Shown here: positions 45,922-58,149 of the stretch, piece after piece
Layout of the letters: each line of letters opens with the position of its first letter
How positions within the stretch are numbered: position 1 is the first letter of the stretch
From: Guadua angustifolia
Taxonomy: Eukaryota; Streptophyta; Magnoliopsida; Poales; Poaceae
NCBI GenBank assembly: GCA_036346375.1
Contig: CM070508.1
Location: 21,892,852-21,956,851, forward strand
DNA length: 64,000 bases
Direction: 5' to 3'
Translations under genes and position numbers: made by a program
Notes under the pieces: generated by a model
Database searches by the model: none
Told to the model about the DNA's origin: nothing
Seen by the model: only the letters and a program-made list of their open reading frames with translations

Positions 45922-47277
45922 ATGGCGCTAGCAGGGGATGTGGAAGATTTGAAGGAGGTAATTAGTTTACATCAACAGATCGGGGAAAATTCTGCTTCGG
46001 TCAAGGAACAAATGGATCAATTTCAAATGCAATCGAAAGGTAACTCTTCCAAGATAGATCAAATAATGGAAATGATGAATACCTTACTGGATAGGTCAAG
46101 TCAAAAGGAAGTCATTAGCACTCTGGCTATGATGGGCAATGATGCAGAACAAGTGATGCAAACTAAGGCAAGCAGATTTATTTCTGGAGCAAATTTCTTG
46201 GGTACCCCTAGTAGAAAACACTCTCATATTCCAAATCAACATACAAGCAATTGTAGTATTAGTATATCACCTATACCTATGAGCATTCCTCTCGGAAACA
46301 CCAATCAATATGCACCCACATTTGGGTCGGTGAGAGGGGTTGACAGTAATGTGGTGGGAACATATGGCGTCAATGTATATCCATCACTGATGGTGAATGG
46401 AACTTTTGTACCTCAGTTCACAATATCTAATCCACCTTATGTGCCTCCACACAAATCACCATTTCATAATTAGACTTACATGCATCCTACTAGATGTGAT
46501 CTCCAAGGAGGAAATATCATTCACAGAACTTTGGAGGAACAAACACAACAACAAGAGGATAGAAAGCCCTATCATACAAGCTTTAGTAAAGGCCCAAAAG
46601 TGGAATTTCCTAAGTTTGATGGAGATAATCCGGAGGCTTGGATTAGGAAAGCTAAAAAGTGTTTTGAATTCGGAAAAATTCTTGAAGGGCAAAAAGTGGC
46701 TATTGCTGAAATCTATCTAGTAGGAAGGGCAGACCAATGGATAAGTAGCAACAAAATTGACACCAATACTATAACCTGGTCACAATTCTGTAATATGGTG
46801 TACAAGAGGTTCGCAGCTGAGACGAGAGTGGAGGTAATTGATAGTTTAAGAGGGTTGAGCCAGGTGGGATCAATTGAAACTTATATAGACAAGTTTGAAT
46901 ACCTGATGAATTTGGTTAAATGAAATAACCCTAGTATGCCTGAAAGTTATTTCTTGGATTATTTTATTTCGGGATTGAAGACTTATATTAAGATACCTTT
47001 GAAGTCACTTAGCCCTAAAACATTGGTGGATGCTTACTCTCATACAAGGAACTATGATTGTAGTCTGTTTCCTAGAAAGAGTTCAGGTTGGACTCTGGGA
47101 ATGAATAGCAAACCAAGTCAGACAAGATAGTCACAACAAAAGGGGGAGATAACATCTAACAAGGATGCTAGTGACAAATTCAGTTTAGCTAGAAGTAATA
47201 AATGATCTGGGGGAAGATGTTACAAATGTTAGGAACCTTGGATGCCGGGGCATAGTAAGGTTTGTTTGTAAATTTTA
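45922..47277 (+). pseudogene. gag: gag of element C (broken)
   Basis: The likely start is the ATG at 45922. The first piece (to 46473) holds a coiled-coil-like N-terminus. The second (46480-46923) is the capsid core with VEFPKFDGDNPEAWIRKAKK and SQFCNMVYKRFAAET. The third (46936-47130) has DYFISGLKTYIKI. A zinc knuckle of the type CYKC...H....C lies at about 47218-47270, with a TAG inside it. Breaks are TAG at 46471-46473, TGA at 46921-46923 and TAG at 47128-47130. The first and third fit C-to-T changes in CAG-like codons, the second a Trp codon. Confidence 0.8.
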
Positions 47278-47482
47278 GAAATAGCTGTATTTGATCACGG
47301 TTGAAGATGAAGAAGAGGTTAAAGAAGATGGGCCTGAAAATGAATATGTCACACCTCCAGGAAGTCCGGTGCATGCAGCAAAGGAGGAAGAAGTGAATCA
47401 GTTGTCTATGCATAGTATGATAGGTAATATCATAGGAATAACCACTTTCACTTTAAGAATGCAAATTGGGAAAATTAATGCA

Positions 47483-48030
47483 TAGCTCTTATAGACAGTG
47501 GTAGCTCAGCTACATTTATAACACCTGAAACAACAGTTAAGGCTAAGTGTGCTTTCAGCAATGAAGTGCTGGTACAAGTAGCGATAGCAAATGGGGCAAG
47601 GCTGGATTGTGACTTGGTATGTTTGGGCTACCGTTATAGTATTCAAGGAGAATCATTCCTTTCTGATTTCAATGTTCTACCCATCAAGGGTTATGATGTC
47701 ATATTTGGAACTGACTGTATATTTTGACATAGTCCGGTTAATCTGGACCTGAAAACCAGGGAACTCAAGATCAATAAGGATGGACAAAGATTAGTCATTT
47801 TCAGAGATGAGACAGCTCCCAAAGATGATTGTGTCATCAATGAGATAAAGTTAATGAAGTTAATGGACAAAGGGGTAATTGGGGCTATTATATATGCTAA
47901 TGCCTTCTTAGCAAGAGTCAAGAATGGGGAATGTGAGGATAAAGAAATCAAAAGAGTTCTGGAGCAATATCGGGATGTCTTCGTTGAACTGGTGGGATTA
48001 CCTTCGATAAGAGTGTGACCACACCATTCC
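47483..48030 (+). pseudogene. Protease region of element C
   Basis: The protease active site is read as ALIDSGSSATFI (Asp at 47494), followed by GYDVIFGTD-type residues at about 47690-47715. A TAG just before the motif (47482-47484) stands where Trp is usual. The stretch 47278-47482 holds an acidic linker. Confidence 0.7.
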
Positions 48031-49390
48031 ATTGGTGCAATAGGCTAAGATAGTGAATGTTCAGTCATACCGATTGCCATATTTTAAGAAGAATGTTATG
48101 GAAGATTTGATTGAAGGTTTGTTGCAATCTAAGGTGATCAGACCCAGTGTAAGCCCTTACTCATCCCTACCTATTTTGGTCAAGAAGAAAGATGGCACAT
48201 GGAGACTTTGCATTGATTATAGATAGCTAAACTCCAACACTGTCAAGTATAAGTATCCTATTCCTGTGATTGAGGACTTATTAGATGAATTGTATGGAGC
48301 AAATTTCTTCTCAAAGATTTATTTAAGGTTGGGTTATCACCAAATTTGAATGAATCCTGAAGACATTTATAAAACAACCTTTAGTGCCCATCTTGGCCAC
48401 TACGAGTACATGGTGATGCCTTTTGGGTTAACAAACACTCCTGCCACATTTCAGTCATTGATGAACTGGTTGTTGGCTAAATTTTTGAGGAAGAATGTAT
48501 TGGTGTTCTTCGATGACATATTGATTTACAGCTTCACCTTAGAAGAACATGTGATACATTTGCAGCAAGTATTAGAGACTTTGAGAACTAACAAGCTATT
48601 TGCCAAAAGAAGTAAGTGTGTTTTTGGTCAGAAACAGATGGAGTACTTGGGACAAATAATCACTAGCCAAGGAGTAGCAACACACCCTGAAATGATTTTG
48701 GCAGTGCAGGAATGGCCGGTTCCCAAGACTGTAACGCAATTAAGAGGGTTTCTTGGGCTGGCCGAGTACTATAGAAGGTTCATAAGGAATTTTGGGGTAA
48801 CTTGTAGACCTTTGTTCAATTCTCTCAAGAAAAATGCTTTTACCTGGAATGAAGAATAGCAACTAGCATTTATGGACATCAAGAAAGGTCTCACTAATGC
48901 TCCTGTTCTAGCACTCCCAGATTTTTCTAGACCTTTCGTTCTGGAAGATGATGCAAACGGAAATGGATTGGGGGTAGTGCTAATGCAGGAGGGAAGACCC
49001 ATTGCTTATTTGAGTAAAGCTATTGGAACAAAATCTATGGCAATGTCAACATATGACAACGAGGCTTTAGCGATTTTGGAGGCTTTGAAAAAATAGAAGT
49101 ATTACTTGGTGGGGTCTCCCTTGATCATCCGGACCGATCAACAAAGTCTCAGATACCTAGCAGACCAAAGATTAATTGATGGTGTGCAGCACAAATTGTT
49201 AATCAAACTATTGGGTTATAATTACAAAATAGAATACAAAAGAGGAAGAGAAAACAGGGCTGCAGATGCACTTTCCAGAATTAAACATGCAGAAGAAAAC
49301 ATGGCCAATACAATGTCAGTACCTGAATGGGTTAATGAAGTTGTACACAACTTTGAAGGGGATGTTGACTGCAAAAAAACTGGAGACTAG
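48031..49390 (+). pseudogene. Reverse transcriptase and RNase H of element C
   Basis: RT blocks in order: KKKDGTWRLCIDYR, YGANFFSKIYLRLGYHQI, MPFGLTNTPATFQSLM, the catalytic VFFDDILIYS (48515-48530), and LRGFLGLAEYYRRFI; then RNase H with GRPIAYLSKAIG and STYDNEALAILEAL, and RTDQQSLRYL before the integrase. Stops are TAG at 48224-48226 (after DYR), TGA at 48347-48349 (after HQI), TAG at 48857-48859 and TAG at 49094-49096. In the SKIDLR block the Asp, the first RT catalytic residue, is Tyr. So the RT lacks a key residue as well as an open frame. Confidence 0.88.
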
Positions 49391-52300
49391 ATTGAGAATC
49401 AATGCAGCAAGTTCTCCACTTCATACCCTTAACAATTGTATATTGGGCAACAAGGGTAGAATATATGTGGGAACCAATACCAATTTGCGAGAACAATTAA
49501 TGGAATCTGTAACATCCCAAAATTTCATTTCAAAAATAGGATAAAGAAAAATATTTTAAATTATTATTTTATTGGTTGTCTCAAGTTTATTTGTCTCCTC
49601 TTTATTTTCTGGATTTATCTAGAGTTCAAAAGAAAAAGACTTTTGTCTATTTTTAGAAAAACATAAAAACTATTTCATTAAAAAAATGAAAACCCTATTT
49701 AAGTTGGGATTAATTTAAAAAATATATATATCACAAGGAACTTCGGAGAAATTTTCCATTATTTGTTATAATCCTGATTTCAAAACCTTTCCAAAAGTCT
49801 CATTAATTAAAAATATAGTTTGGAGACAAAATAAAAGATTTGGTTTTGCTAAAACTATCTTATTTAATATAAATAAACCTAAGGGAATTTCTGCAAAATT
49901 TCCTACATTTGTCAAATTATATATTTTCTAAAGCCTTTCCGAAAGCTTTAACAAAATAAAAATATATGTTGATATAAAAATAAAATATTTGGTGGTACCA
50001 AAATATTTTAGTTGAACTTAAAATATCCTAATTAAACTCCCTGAATTTTCTTAGAATTTTTGGGGTTGTTTTAGTATTTTCCAAATTAAAAAGATATTAA
50101 AAATAATATAAAAGTATTTACTGTACGTGAATAAAATTGTTATTTTATGTAATAATATTTTATTTGTGTTACTAAGGCTGTGGGTGATGTTCCAGATTTG
50201 TCCCGGAATTTTTAACGTTATTTTGACATTTATTTTGATTTTTCTTGAACGGTTGTTTGATTTTCGGATTAAATGAACAGTAACACTACAGTAACTCCGG
50301 CAGGTTCCAGTCATAACTCCGGCGAGCGTTTCCCGACGATCCGTTGGTTCGATTACTCTACAAATTGAACCACAGATTTCTACATGCGTTCTCTTTACAA
50401 CCCAATTAGAATTTTTTCCATCGAAGTTCTGGATCTTCCAGTATAAGCCATTTTTTTAACTCCGGCGAAAACTTCGACGAGCTCTCCTGGTCACTCCCGA
50501 ACTTATTTTGATCTAAAAGTTTTACTAGAGCTTCCTATTACTATCCTCTACCTCAAGTAAAATTATATTTTGAAAATATCTGCCAGAGCACCTCCGGACA
50601 CCAATTTCTTTCCCAACTCCGGCGAGCTTTTTCTGTTGATCCACCGCTCCTTTGTAGCTGAAAATTGAACCTTAGATGCCTCTTCTTATTCCTCACATCA
50701 TACTCAAAGATCAGTATCAGAATCGCAACAGATCTCCCTCGGCAAGCCTTCTTTCCAAACTCCGGTGAGAACTTCGTCGAGCTCTACCGGGCGCTCCCGA
50801 ACTCCGTTCATCCTCAAATTTCTTGTGGAGCACCCCCACGATGTTTTCAACACCCTTCTAAAACAGTTTTGGAAGATTCCAAACAGAGCAGCCGCGCCGC
50901 CGCATCGCCCCGAGCGCCGCCCTCACATCGGCCTGTTTTGGCGTTGTGTTCCCCGTCAACTCGTCAACTATTTTCAAGATCCGTTTATGTCACGTCATGC
51001 CTCAAGGTACCCTCTATCTTTCATCCAAATTTGGTGCAATTTCATCCACTGGATCAAAAGTTATGGCCGCCTAAAGATCAAATCTTGCCGGAGCCCGTTC
51101 TCCCTCGTTTCTGCGAGTTTGGCCGTGAAATTTTTATGGTAGACTCCTATTGATATACCCTACATGTTTATCACCCTAACCCATGGTTTTGACCTCGTGG
51201 TTTTGCGCAAAAAATTCTTTTCTCCGATTAGACCGCATTGCGGACAGCAGAAAACTTCATCACACGTTCCCTGTTGATCCAAAAGGTAAAACTCAAATCC
51301 ATTCACGTCATATTGTGCTAAATATTCCCAGATAGCTCTCTGTAAAATTTGGTTAGGTTTCATCTATTATTTTAATAGTTATGACCGTTTGATCTATTAG
51401 CTCCGGGAGCCGTTCATCGGCAGTTTGTGATCAATCCGTTGGGTTGCTGCCAAATCCGGCAATATTATTGAGTTCATGTCGCCGCGTTCTACGTTGTGCT
51501 CACTTCCCCTTTACTGTTGCATCTACCGAAATTCTTTTTATTCGTCGGCCGCCGCCTTTTACCGCCGCCGCGCGTCGTCTTGTGCCGTCAATCATCGTAG
51601 CCTTTTGTGACCATGTCACCATGTCCAGTAGGTGGTAATATCTCTGTTTTGTCCATCTATGAAGTTTCGTTAGCCTCTGTTCGTTGTTAAAGCCGTTACC
51701 AAAAGATTAGTCGCCGATCTCATCTTTTCTCGTGTTCTTAGTTTTAGCCGTCCCTTTTGCCATGTCGCCATGACATGTATACCTTGCTGTCCAGAGCCAT
51801 GTTATTCCGTTGTTGCCACCCAATCGTCGCCTGCATGACATGCCACCTTAACTGTTTGCCTAACCGTCACATGCGTGTATGTACAAGTGAAAGCCGTAGT
51901 ATCATATAGCCATGTTGTGACCTAGCCCCATCTTATGCAATGAGATAGCCTCATCACCATATAACGCCTTGTGGCGAACCTAAACCCTAACCTAAGATCG
52001 CTCGATGAACCAAGTTCATCGTGGGCCATGTGATCGATTGTGGTACCACTAGTTGATCAACTACAATCAATCCTAAATCTAACCGAGTTTTGTGTCATCT
52101 CCGATGCCCATGCCATCATCCTTGTCATATATTGTATCCTTGTTGTATAGCGAACCTTATATTAGTACCCTAACCTGAAGATGTGTGTACCACATATGTC
52201 ATTCCCTGCCAGACCATCTCCGAGCCATGCTATCGTTCCTATCTATTCATATCATCGCCGCCTCATCATCGTCAAGTCTCTTCATTGATGTATGACTAGA

Positions 52301-54319
52301 CCCCAGATCGGATCGCACTGAGTGTCGATTCTATCCGTCCTTATCTTATCCCTGAAATCTAATCTGCCATTAACCCAGAATTCATTCGTGGACTTGGTCG
52401 CTAGACCATTGACCATGTGTCATATCCTTGTGCCATATCTAATCTATCAGCCTATCTATCTTTTATTTGATTATGTATCTACTTAGTCAACAAAAGTCAA
52501 CTTGTTGCATCAGCTTAGTTCATCGTGAACTAACATATCTTAATGGACCTGGTCTATAGATCGAGAGCCCATATGTCATGGTCTATCCAATCAAGATAAT
52601 AACTTCAAAAGAAATATTCTTTGGAATACTATTCTTTCTCTCTTAGTTATTAGTCTTGTCCTTTTCGGTGTATTTTTCTGAAAGCTCATTATCTTTTGTC
52701 TAATCTTTGATCTAATCTATTCAAGTTCCTTGATTCATCTAAGCCATTGTGATCCATTATTATCCGTTCCTAATTTGGAGTTTATTCGAATTGTCTTTTG
52801 AGTTGTGTTGTATTTGTGTTTCTTTATCGTTAGACGTATTGTCCGGAAGTCATTTAAAGAAGCTGAAGATCAAGGAAGTAAAGATTAAAGATCGAAGATC
52901 CAGAGTCAAAGATAAAGAGTAAAGAGCAATAAAGATAGCAAGGGCCAGGCAAGTTGTGCTTTGACCATTTTGATCCTAAGTTTTGAAAATGTATTTTGAT
53001 TCAAACTATGCATGCTAATTCAATTAAAAATGGATTTAAATAATTTGGGTGAATTAGCTAATCAACCTATTTGTTATTGCCACCTTGTTGTTAATATTTG
53101 TATGCCATGATTCCTTTGATAACCTAAGTTTGGTAATACTAGTTGGTTGATAATATTGTGCCAACACGGGAGGCTAGACCGTGAATAGTTGCTTAGCTTT
53201 GCATATATCGTGAATAATCTTTTAAAATACAAAGGTCAATATTGATTAATGGAATATGCAATGTATTTTGGAAATGGTGTGATGTGTTGCCATACGATGA
53301 TGTTGATATATGGAGGCCTGTGTGGTTCCATATGGATGTTGAGTTGTTGTTGGCATGTGTTGCACAATAATCAACTTGGGATGGGAATGATTTCGACCGG
53401 GGCAAGTGGACCGAGGCTTTGTGCCAGGTGGGCCTTCGTGGCATTTGGGGGTTGAGTGTTGTGTGGGCTGTGTGCCAAATGTTGAGAAAAGGATGTCTTG
53501 CCTTGGTCAGTTAAGGACCTTACCTTGCAAGCCTTTGACCTGAGTCTCTCGTATAACCACATGTCTGAATGGGAAGACCTAGTTTAGTAGGATTCTGATA
53601 TCTCGCCTTTGATACCTCGGGGTGGCAGTTACACGGGGGTAACTGTACGGGGGAGCGTGCCTGTGCTTCGGCTTGATACCCTATCCAACGTTGTTCGTCG
53701 GCCCTATACTTCGGCTCTGTGTGAGGGAAGTGATAGTGGAGGCAACACGGAGAAGTTCCTAGGTGGAGATAGAAATTTCTGAAAGGCTTTGTTATGATCA
53801 CTCATTCGCATACTCTTGTATGGCGATTCACGGCTGACGTGGTGAGTTGATTATATCTTGTGGGTAAAGTGTACAACCTCTCAGAGAGTGTAAAAACTAT
53901 TGAATAGCCGAGTCCACGGTCAGATCGACAATGCTCGGGATTACAAATCAAGGGGTAGTGTTTTGAAAATAAAATGGGCTGGAAGGCTGTGTGCCAGAGT
54001 TGATGATGAAAGTTGATTAAGGACTGTGTGTCCAAAATAATATGGAAAACAATTGAGATCGGGACCCAAAGTCGCATCAGGATAGCTCTGCCTCTTTATA
54101 TATTTTAAGTACAAGAAAAATATTTAGAGGATTCACCTGGTAATTATCGATATAGCTCAAGACCTCTTTCCAAAGATATAATGGCTCGATGATTAATCTG
54201 TCAGGCGCCGAGACATCGGTCCTTGGACTATTGTAGGATCGGCTCCTTGGTGAGTTGTAGTAGGCGTGGTTGTATCAAAAGAGGTGATGTCCTCATCAGG
54301 AGGCGGCCAAGGTGGCGGC

Positions 54320-55636
54320 CTAACTGCTGGAGGTGAAGGTCCCATGCCCGAAGCCTAGGCGGCCAAGGTGGTAGCCGATTTGACGAGATGATGATACCAA
54401 ATTCAAAAGCCAAGAAGGCCAACTGTGTGATCGCCCTGGCCAAGGTGGAGGTCGGTGAAAACTTGCAGGTGAACGCAACATAGTAGGAATAGCCTTGGTC
54501 ATATCCATGCCGAACATGGTCTCATCATTCTCCCTTTCTTGAATTGGAGTCGTCCTCGACTCCATGGCATGCTCCTGTGAAAGGTTAGTGGCAACAACGG
54601 GCGAAGCAACATGCACATCCTTTGTAGTCAAAGCAATGGTGGAAGAACAAATGTAAACACGATGAACCGTATAGTCTCCTTTCTCATTATATTGGCCAAT
54701 AACATGAAAAATATTTCTCTGTAAGCATGGCAAATTGCCGTGAAGAGCAAGTTTCTCCTCTAAACTATTTAGATCACATAGAGTATTAAATTCAATGTAA
54801 CCTAAAGTATCTAAAGAAGACATCAATTTAAGCTCATCCTTTTCTCTAGCGATGTGAAGAACATGTCTATTATCAGCACAAGTGAAAGTTTCATGTTCAT
54901 TCACTAGTTGTGGAGTTGATATAAGTGAAGCATTACCGCACAACTCTTCTTTATCACAAGAAATAGCAAGCATATCTTCTTGTGACAAAGGAAAATCACC
55001 TATGAGTTCCACTAATGGTTGCTCTTTAATAGCATGAGTAGTAGACAAATTTAGCTCATAAATATTCTCACCATGTGCAAGTGCATCACCTTTTTTATTA
55101 CCTTGTACGCCCTTTTCAGTTGATGTAGGTGTGATTTCAATGGTTTGACTTTCATTTGCACATGCGGCAACAATGCTTTCATCTTTCTCCCTTTTCTTGT
55201 CTTCATTCTTCTTCTCTCGGCAATGCTTACCTTCCTGCAAGGTGTTAGCTACAAGAGGAGGAGCAACAGCGGGTGTGTCTAATGAAGCTAAAAATTCTTT
55301 CAATGATTCAAGTACCAAATTTTCAGCTCTAATGGCACATTTAAACAATTGTGAAAGTGAATTATATGTGTCATCAATGAGAATATCCCGAATCTCTTTA
55401 TTTAATCCATTAAAAAATCTATTTTCAATTTCCTCATCACATTCATTTAACCCACTAAGTTTTAACAAGGTTTTAAATTCTCTATAGTATTCCTTTACCT
55501 TCATCTTATCTTGTTGTAAATGTTTCAAATCAATAAAAGCATCGAACTCATCATATTCTTCATATCCATCACTAGAAGGAGATGGAGCAATTGCAGTACA
55601 CATCTTCTCATGGCGTCTGGTGATGTATCCTGTCAT
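54320..55636 (-). CDS. Gag-like ORF of the nested element (438 aa)
   Basis: This is the longest open frame in the window. The N-terminal third has DAFIDLKHLQQDKMKVKEYY and FKTLLKLSGL, then FNGLNKEIRDILIDDTYNSL, the pattern of a Ty3/gypsy retrotransposon Gag capsid (retrotrans_gag type). The middle is Glu- and Lys-rich (ECDKKREKDE-like), and the rest is hydrophilic without a zinc knuckle or protease site. The C-terminus is Pro-, Arg- and Ser-rich over a GGCCAAGGTGG repeat. Its own RT is missing, so it would need helper enzymes. The frame is intact, unlike those of elements A-C. The start is the first ATG of the frame. Confidence 0.7.
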   Translation of the reverse strand: MTGYITRRHEKMCTAIAPSPSSDGYEEYDEFDAFIDLKHLQQDKMKVKEYYREFKTLLKLSGLNECDEEIENRFFNGLNKEIRDILIDDTYNSLSQLFKCAIRAENLVLESLKEFLASLDTPAVAPPLVANTLQEGKHCREKKNEDKKREKDESIVAACANESQTIEITPTSTEKGVQGNKKGDALAHGENIYELNLSTTHAIKEQPLVELIGDFPLSQEDMLAISCDKEELCGNASLISTPQLVNEHETFTCADNRHVLHIAREKDELKLMSSLDTLGYIEFNTLCDLNSLEEKLALHGNLPCLQRNIFHVIGQYNEKGDYTVHRVYICSSTIALTTKDVHVASPVVATNLSQEHAMESRTTPIQERENDETMFGMDMTKAIPTMLRSPASFHRPPPWPGRSHSWPSWLLNLVSSSRQIGYHLGRLGFGHGTFTSSS

Positions 55637-56620
55637 TGTTAGTAGAAAACAAGGAAAAACAAAACCATATGTAATCCCCTATCAACTACTTGATGTGGCT
55701 AGACAAGTCACTCCCACTCAACTTATTCAATCAAGTTCTTACCAATTCTTACCAAGCGAAAGGGAGGTGATGGCAACTGACAAGAAAATAACTTCTGGAG
55801 ATAAGTGTATCGGTGCCAAACACATGTACCTGGGGTAGTAGTATATGTGGAGCTATAGGTGGCTGAAAATAGTACAAAGGAAAGCTAAAACCACATTAGT
55901 CAAAGCAAGTTGAATAATCGTTCAACGATGGTACCGTGCTGGTCCTAGGCCTAACCGTACTAGAGACGCGAGCCGGGACACAAACGTCGTCACGGAAATC
56001 CAACCTTCTAACTAAAAAGCAAAGGCACTACCCCAAGCTCCTTTTTCTTTCTTTCTTTTCCTTTAGTGCGACTCTTTTATGTGCACTTGCCTTTTTTTTC
56101 TTTTTGTGCGGCTTTTTTTTGCACTTGTCTTTTTCTTTCTTTTCAATTTTCAGATGGTACAGCACGGCCTAAAACTTTTACAAGGAAACGGGGCCACTAT
56201 TTTTCGCAAGGTCGCTCAACAACTTTAGAAACTAATGTGCTATTTTGGGAAGATTGACCAACAATTTTGGATTTTCCTTCTAGGATGAACACAACCCTAG
56301 AATTGTGATGGTGGCGGCTCTAAACAGCAATGGTAGCACGCTGCAACGAAACCCTAGGTGACACAAGAGACAATGACGATGATGATGACAAAAGCAAAGG
56401 TGACGATAAACGTGACTCGAACTCGAAACTCTACGGGCAAGACACTACAACCAGCACACGACACAACGATGCAACCGAAGACTCAACAAGCATGGACTAA
56501 GTAGTAAAAGCAAAAGCACAAATTGGTTTGGACAGAGGCAATCTAATCTACTAATTTTTTTTTGTTTTCTGGACTGTAGGTAAATAAACGCAAATAAGTA
56601 ATCTCTCACCGATCAACCTG

Positions 56621-56634
56621 GCGCTCTGATACCA
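56621..56634 (-). other. Primer-binding site of the nested element
   Basis: The minus strand reads TGGTATCAGAGCGC two bases inside the LTR end, the initiator-Met type. Confidence 0.8.
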
Positions 56635-56636
56635 CC

Positions 56637-57776
56637 TGATGCGACTTTGGGTCCCGATCTTTCGATGAGAGGAGGGTAACTATCGATTTGGTAGGAATCG
56701 ATGTTGACGGCCCGACTACAATCATCCAGGACGATGCGCCTTAGCAACCGATACACCAACTCCAGATGGTTATTGATCTCGCCGAGACGCGATCAACTCG
56801 ACCACGAAGGTCATTGTTCCGCAAGCAATCGAAGAACATAGCAAGAACAAAATGAACAACCAACTAAATTGGCAAATATGTATTAAGCTCAAATATGAAA
56901 GAAACACAAGCGGTGGGGTTCTCAGAACGATAAAACAAAGCGGTCTAGTCGACACGCGGCGTGATTATCGGTATGTAGCAAAGGCTAGACATAACTAAAC
57001 AAAACCCAAGTCCTAGATGAGGGTTTGGGTGGTTATTTATACTAGGGGAGCAGGAGAGGGTCGTCCATAGCATAGGAGACCTAATACAACTCAAGTTGAA
57101 AACACCAAGCATACTTTGACTAGAGTTTGACTCGGACTGAAAAAGCATGATTCAGTTTTTGGCAGTTTTCGGACACATCTGAAGGAGTTCTGAGGTGAGA
57201 CCAGATCCTTTGGAAAGTAGACTCCGATACCTTTCAAACGTGTACTCATGGGCCTCCAGAACACTCCAGAATCGAAAGTTATGGCACTTTAAAGTCAGTA
57301 CTGTTTCTTAGGCCGAATTGGACTCGACCTCGGACTGAAAAAGTGTTCTGAATTGTTTTGCGTTTTCCTGTTGACTCGAAGGGAATTTTGAGGTGATCTC
57401 AGATCTGTTTGAAAGAGGACGACCAGATCTTTTGTTCTTGTACTCATAGAGCTCTAAAAGCCTTCTGAAACAAAAGTTATGGCCGTTTGAATTTGACCAT
57501 CTCTGGGAGTCCGAAACTGATTCCAATTTGCTTTTCCCTCCAGACGCGAACTCCCTTGTGGTTTGCAAGTCTTCCCCAAGGTTCCTAAGAATAATCAAAT
57601 CATCACAAGTATTAAATAGCATTCCATTCATATTATCACTAATGGAAAGGCTGTGGAGCGATTCACGATGATTAAAGCGTCAGGCGCTAGCTCGAGTAAC
57701 CGGTCCTTGGATAATAGCAGCGTGTTCAAATTGATGTGTAGATGTGGCTATATCCATGGAAGTGATGTCCTCATCA
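56637..57776 (-). repeat. LTR and adjoining 3' internal remnant of the nested element
   Basis: The LTR inner end TGATGCGACTTTGGG starts at 56637. A TATA box (TATAAATAA on the minus strand) lies at about 57033-57042. Two related 198-bp units follow in tandem (starts at 57131 and 57329, both CTCGGACTGAAAAAG), a possible duplicated U3 segment. Beyond about 57530 the minus strand codes for a peptide-like end with a GPVTRAS block, so the outer LTR boundary is not fixed. Confidence 0.6.
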
Positions 57777-58149
57777 TTACCATTGCGGGCAAAATTTTAC
57801 CAGAATAGGAGTCTACACCAGCGTGGAAAGAGGAGTATACTAAAGGGCCAGAGAACTAGGGAGCAAGCCTCTGTCAGAGCGCCTGTGGCGAAGATGGATC
57901 ACCATGACGTTTACTTTCCGCTGTTGTTTATTGTTACTCTGAATAATGTAAGCCCTGTGTGGCAAACTATTGTAAGGATGACCTTAAGGTCATACAACTC
58001 GTTTATATACATGTTTGAAGTACTTTATTATTATTCCGTTGTGTATGTTGTTGGTACTTTAAACCCTGTTTAGCCTGTGTGCACTAGCGCGATCCTGGAC
58101 TAGTGCAGAATACACAGAGTGTCCGGATTTGCAGATTCGGGGCACGACA

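Larger units (their letters stand above)
54057..57776 (-). mobile_element. Nested gag-only (non-autonomous) LTR element, rearranged ends
   Basis: On the minus strand there are an LTR (56637 to at least 57530), a Met-tRNA primer site, a leader, one gag-like ORF and then a short piece resembling a pol C-terminus (54298-54190). No RT or integrase is present. A second copy of that C-terminus lies at 57776-57665, upstream of the LTR. A 23-base LTR-end sequence is found at both outer parts but in opposite orientation (54057-54079 against 56637-56659). No clean target duplication was found, so the left end is rearranged or recombined. Confidence 0.6.
49508..58149 (+). mobile_element. Long solo LTR inserted in element C, itself carrying a nested element
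   Basis: It starts TGTAACATCCCAAAA and ends GGGGCACGACA, with the GAATC duplication (49503-49507 and 58150-58154). Without the nested element (about 54057-57776) it is about 4.9 kb. No gag or pol of its own is present, so it is a solo LTR of a long-LTR family (Tekay/Del type). The block around 50940-51145 is repeated at 60140-60350 in the LTR that starts at 58354, so both belong to one family. The motif TTGTGGGTAAAGTGTACAACC at 53869 links it to the LTR at 21017. Confidence 0.85.

Noticed and set aside
45922..49390. Endogenous pararetrovirus
   Set aside because: No movement protein or virus-type coat block is seen; an LTR, a Met primer site and a following integrase show a Ty3/gypsy element.
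50665..51153. 162-codon plus-strand ORF in the long LTR
   Set aside because: The same segment in the sister LTR (60096-60353) does not keep the frame over its length, so it is not a gene.
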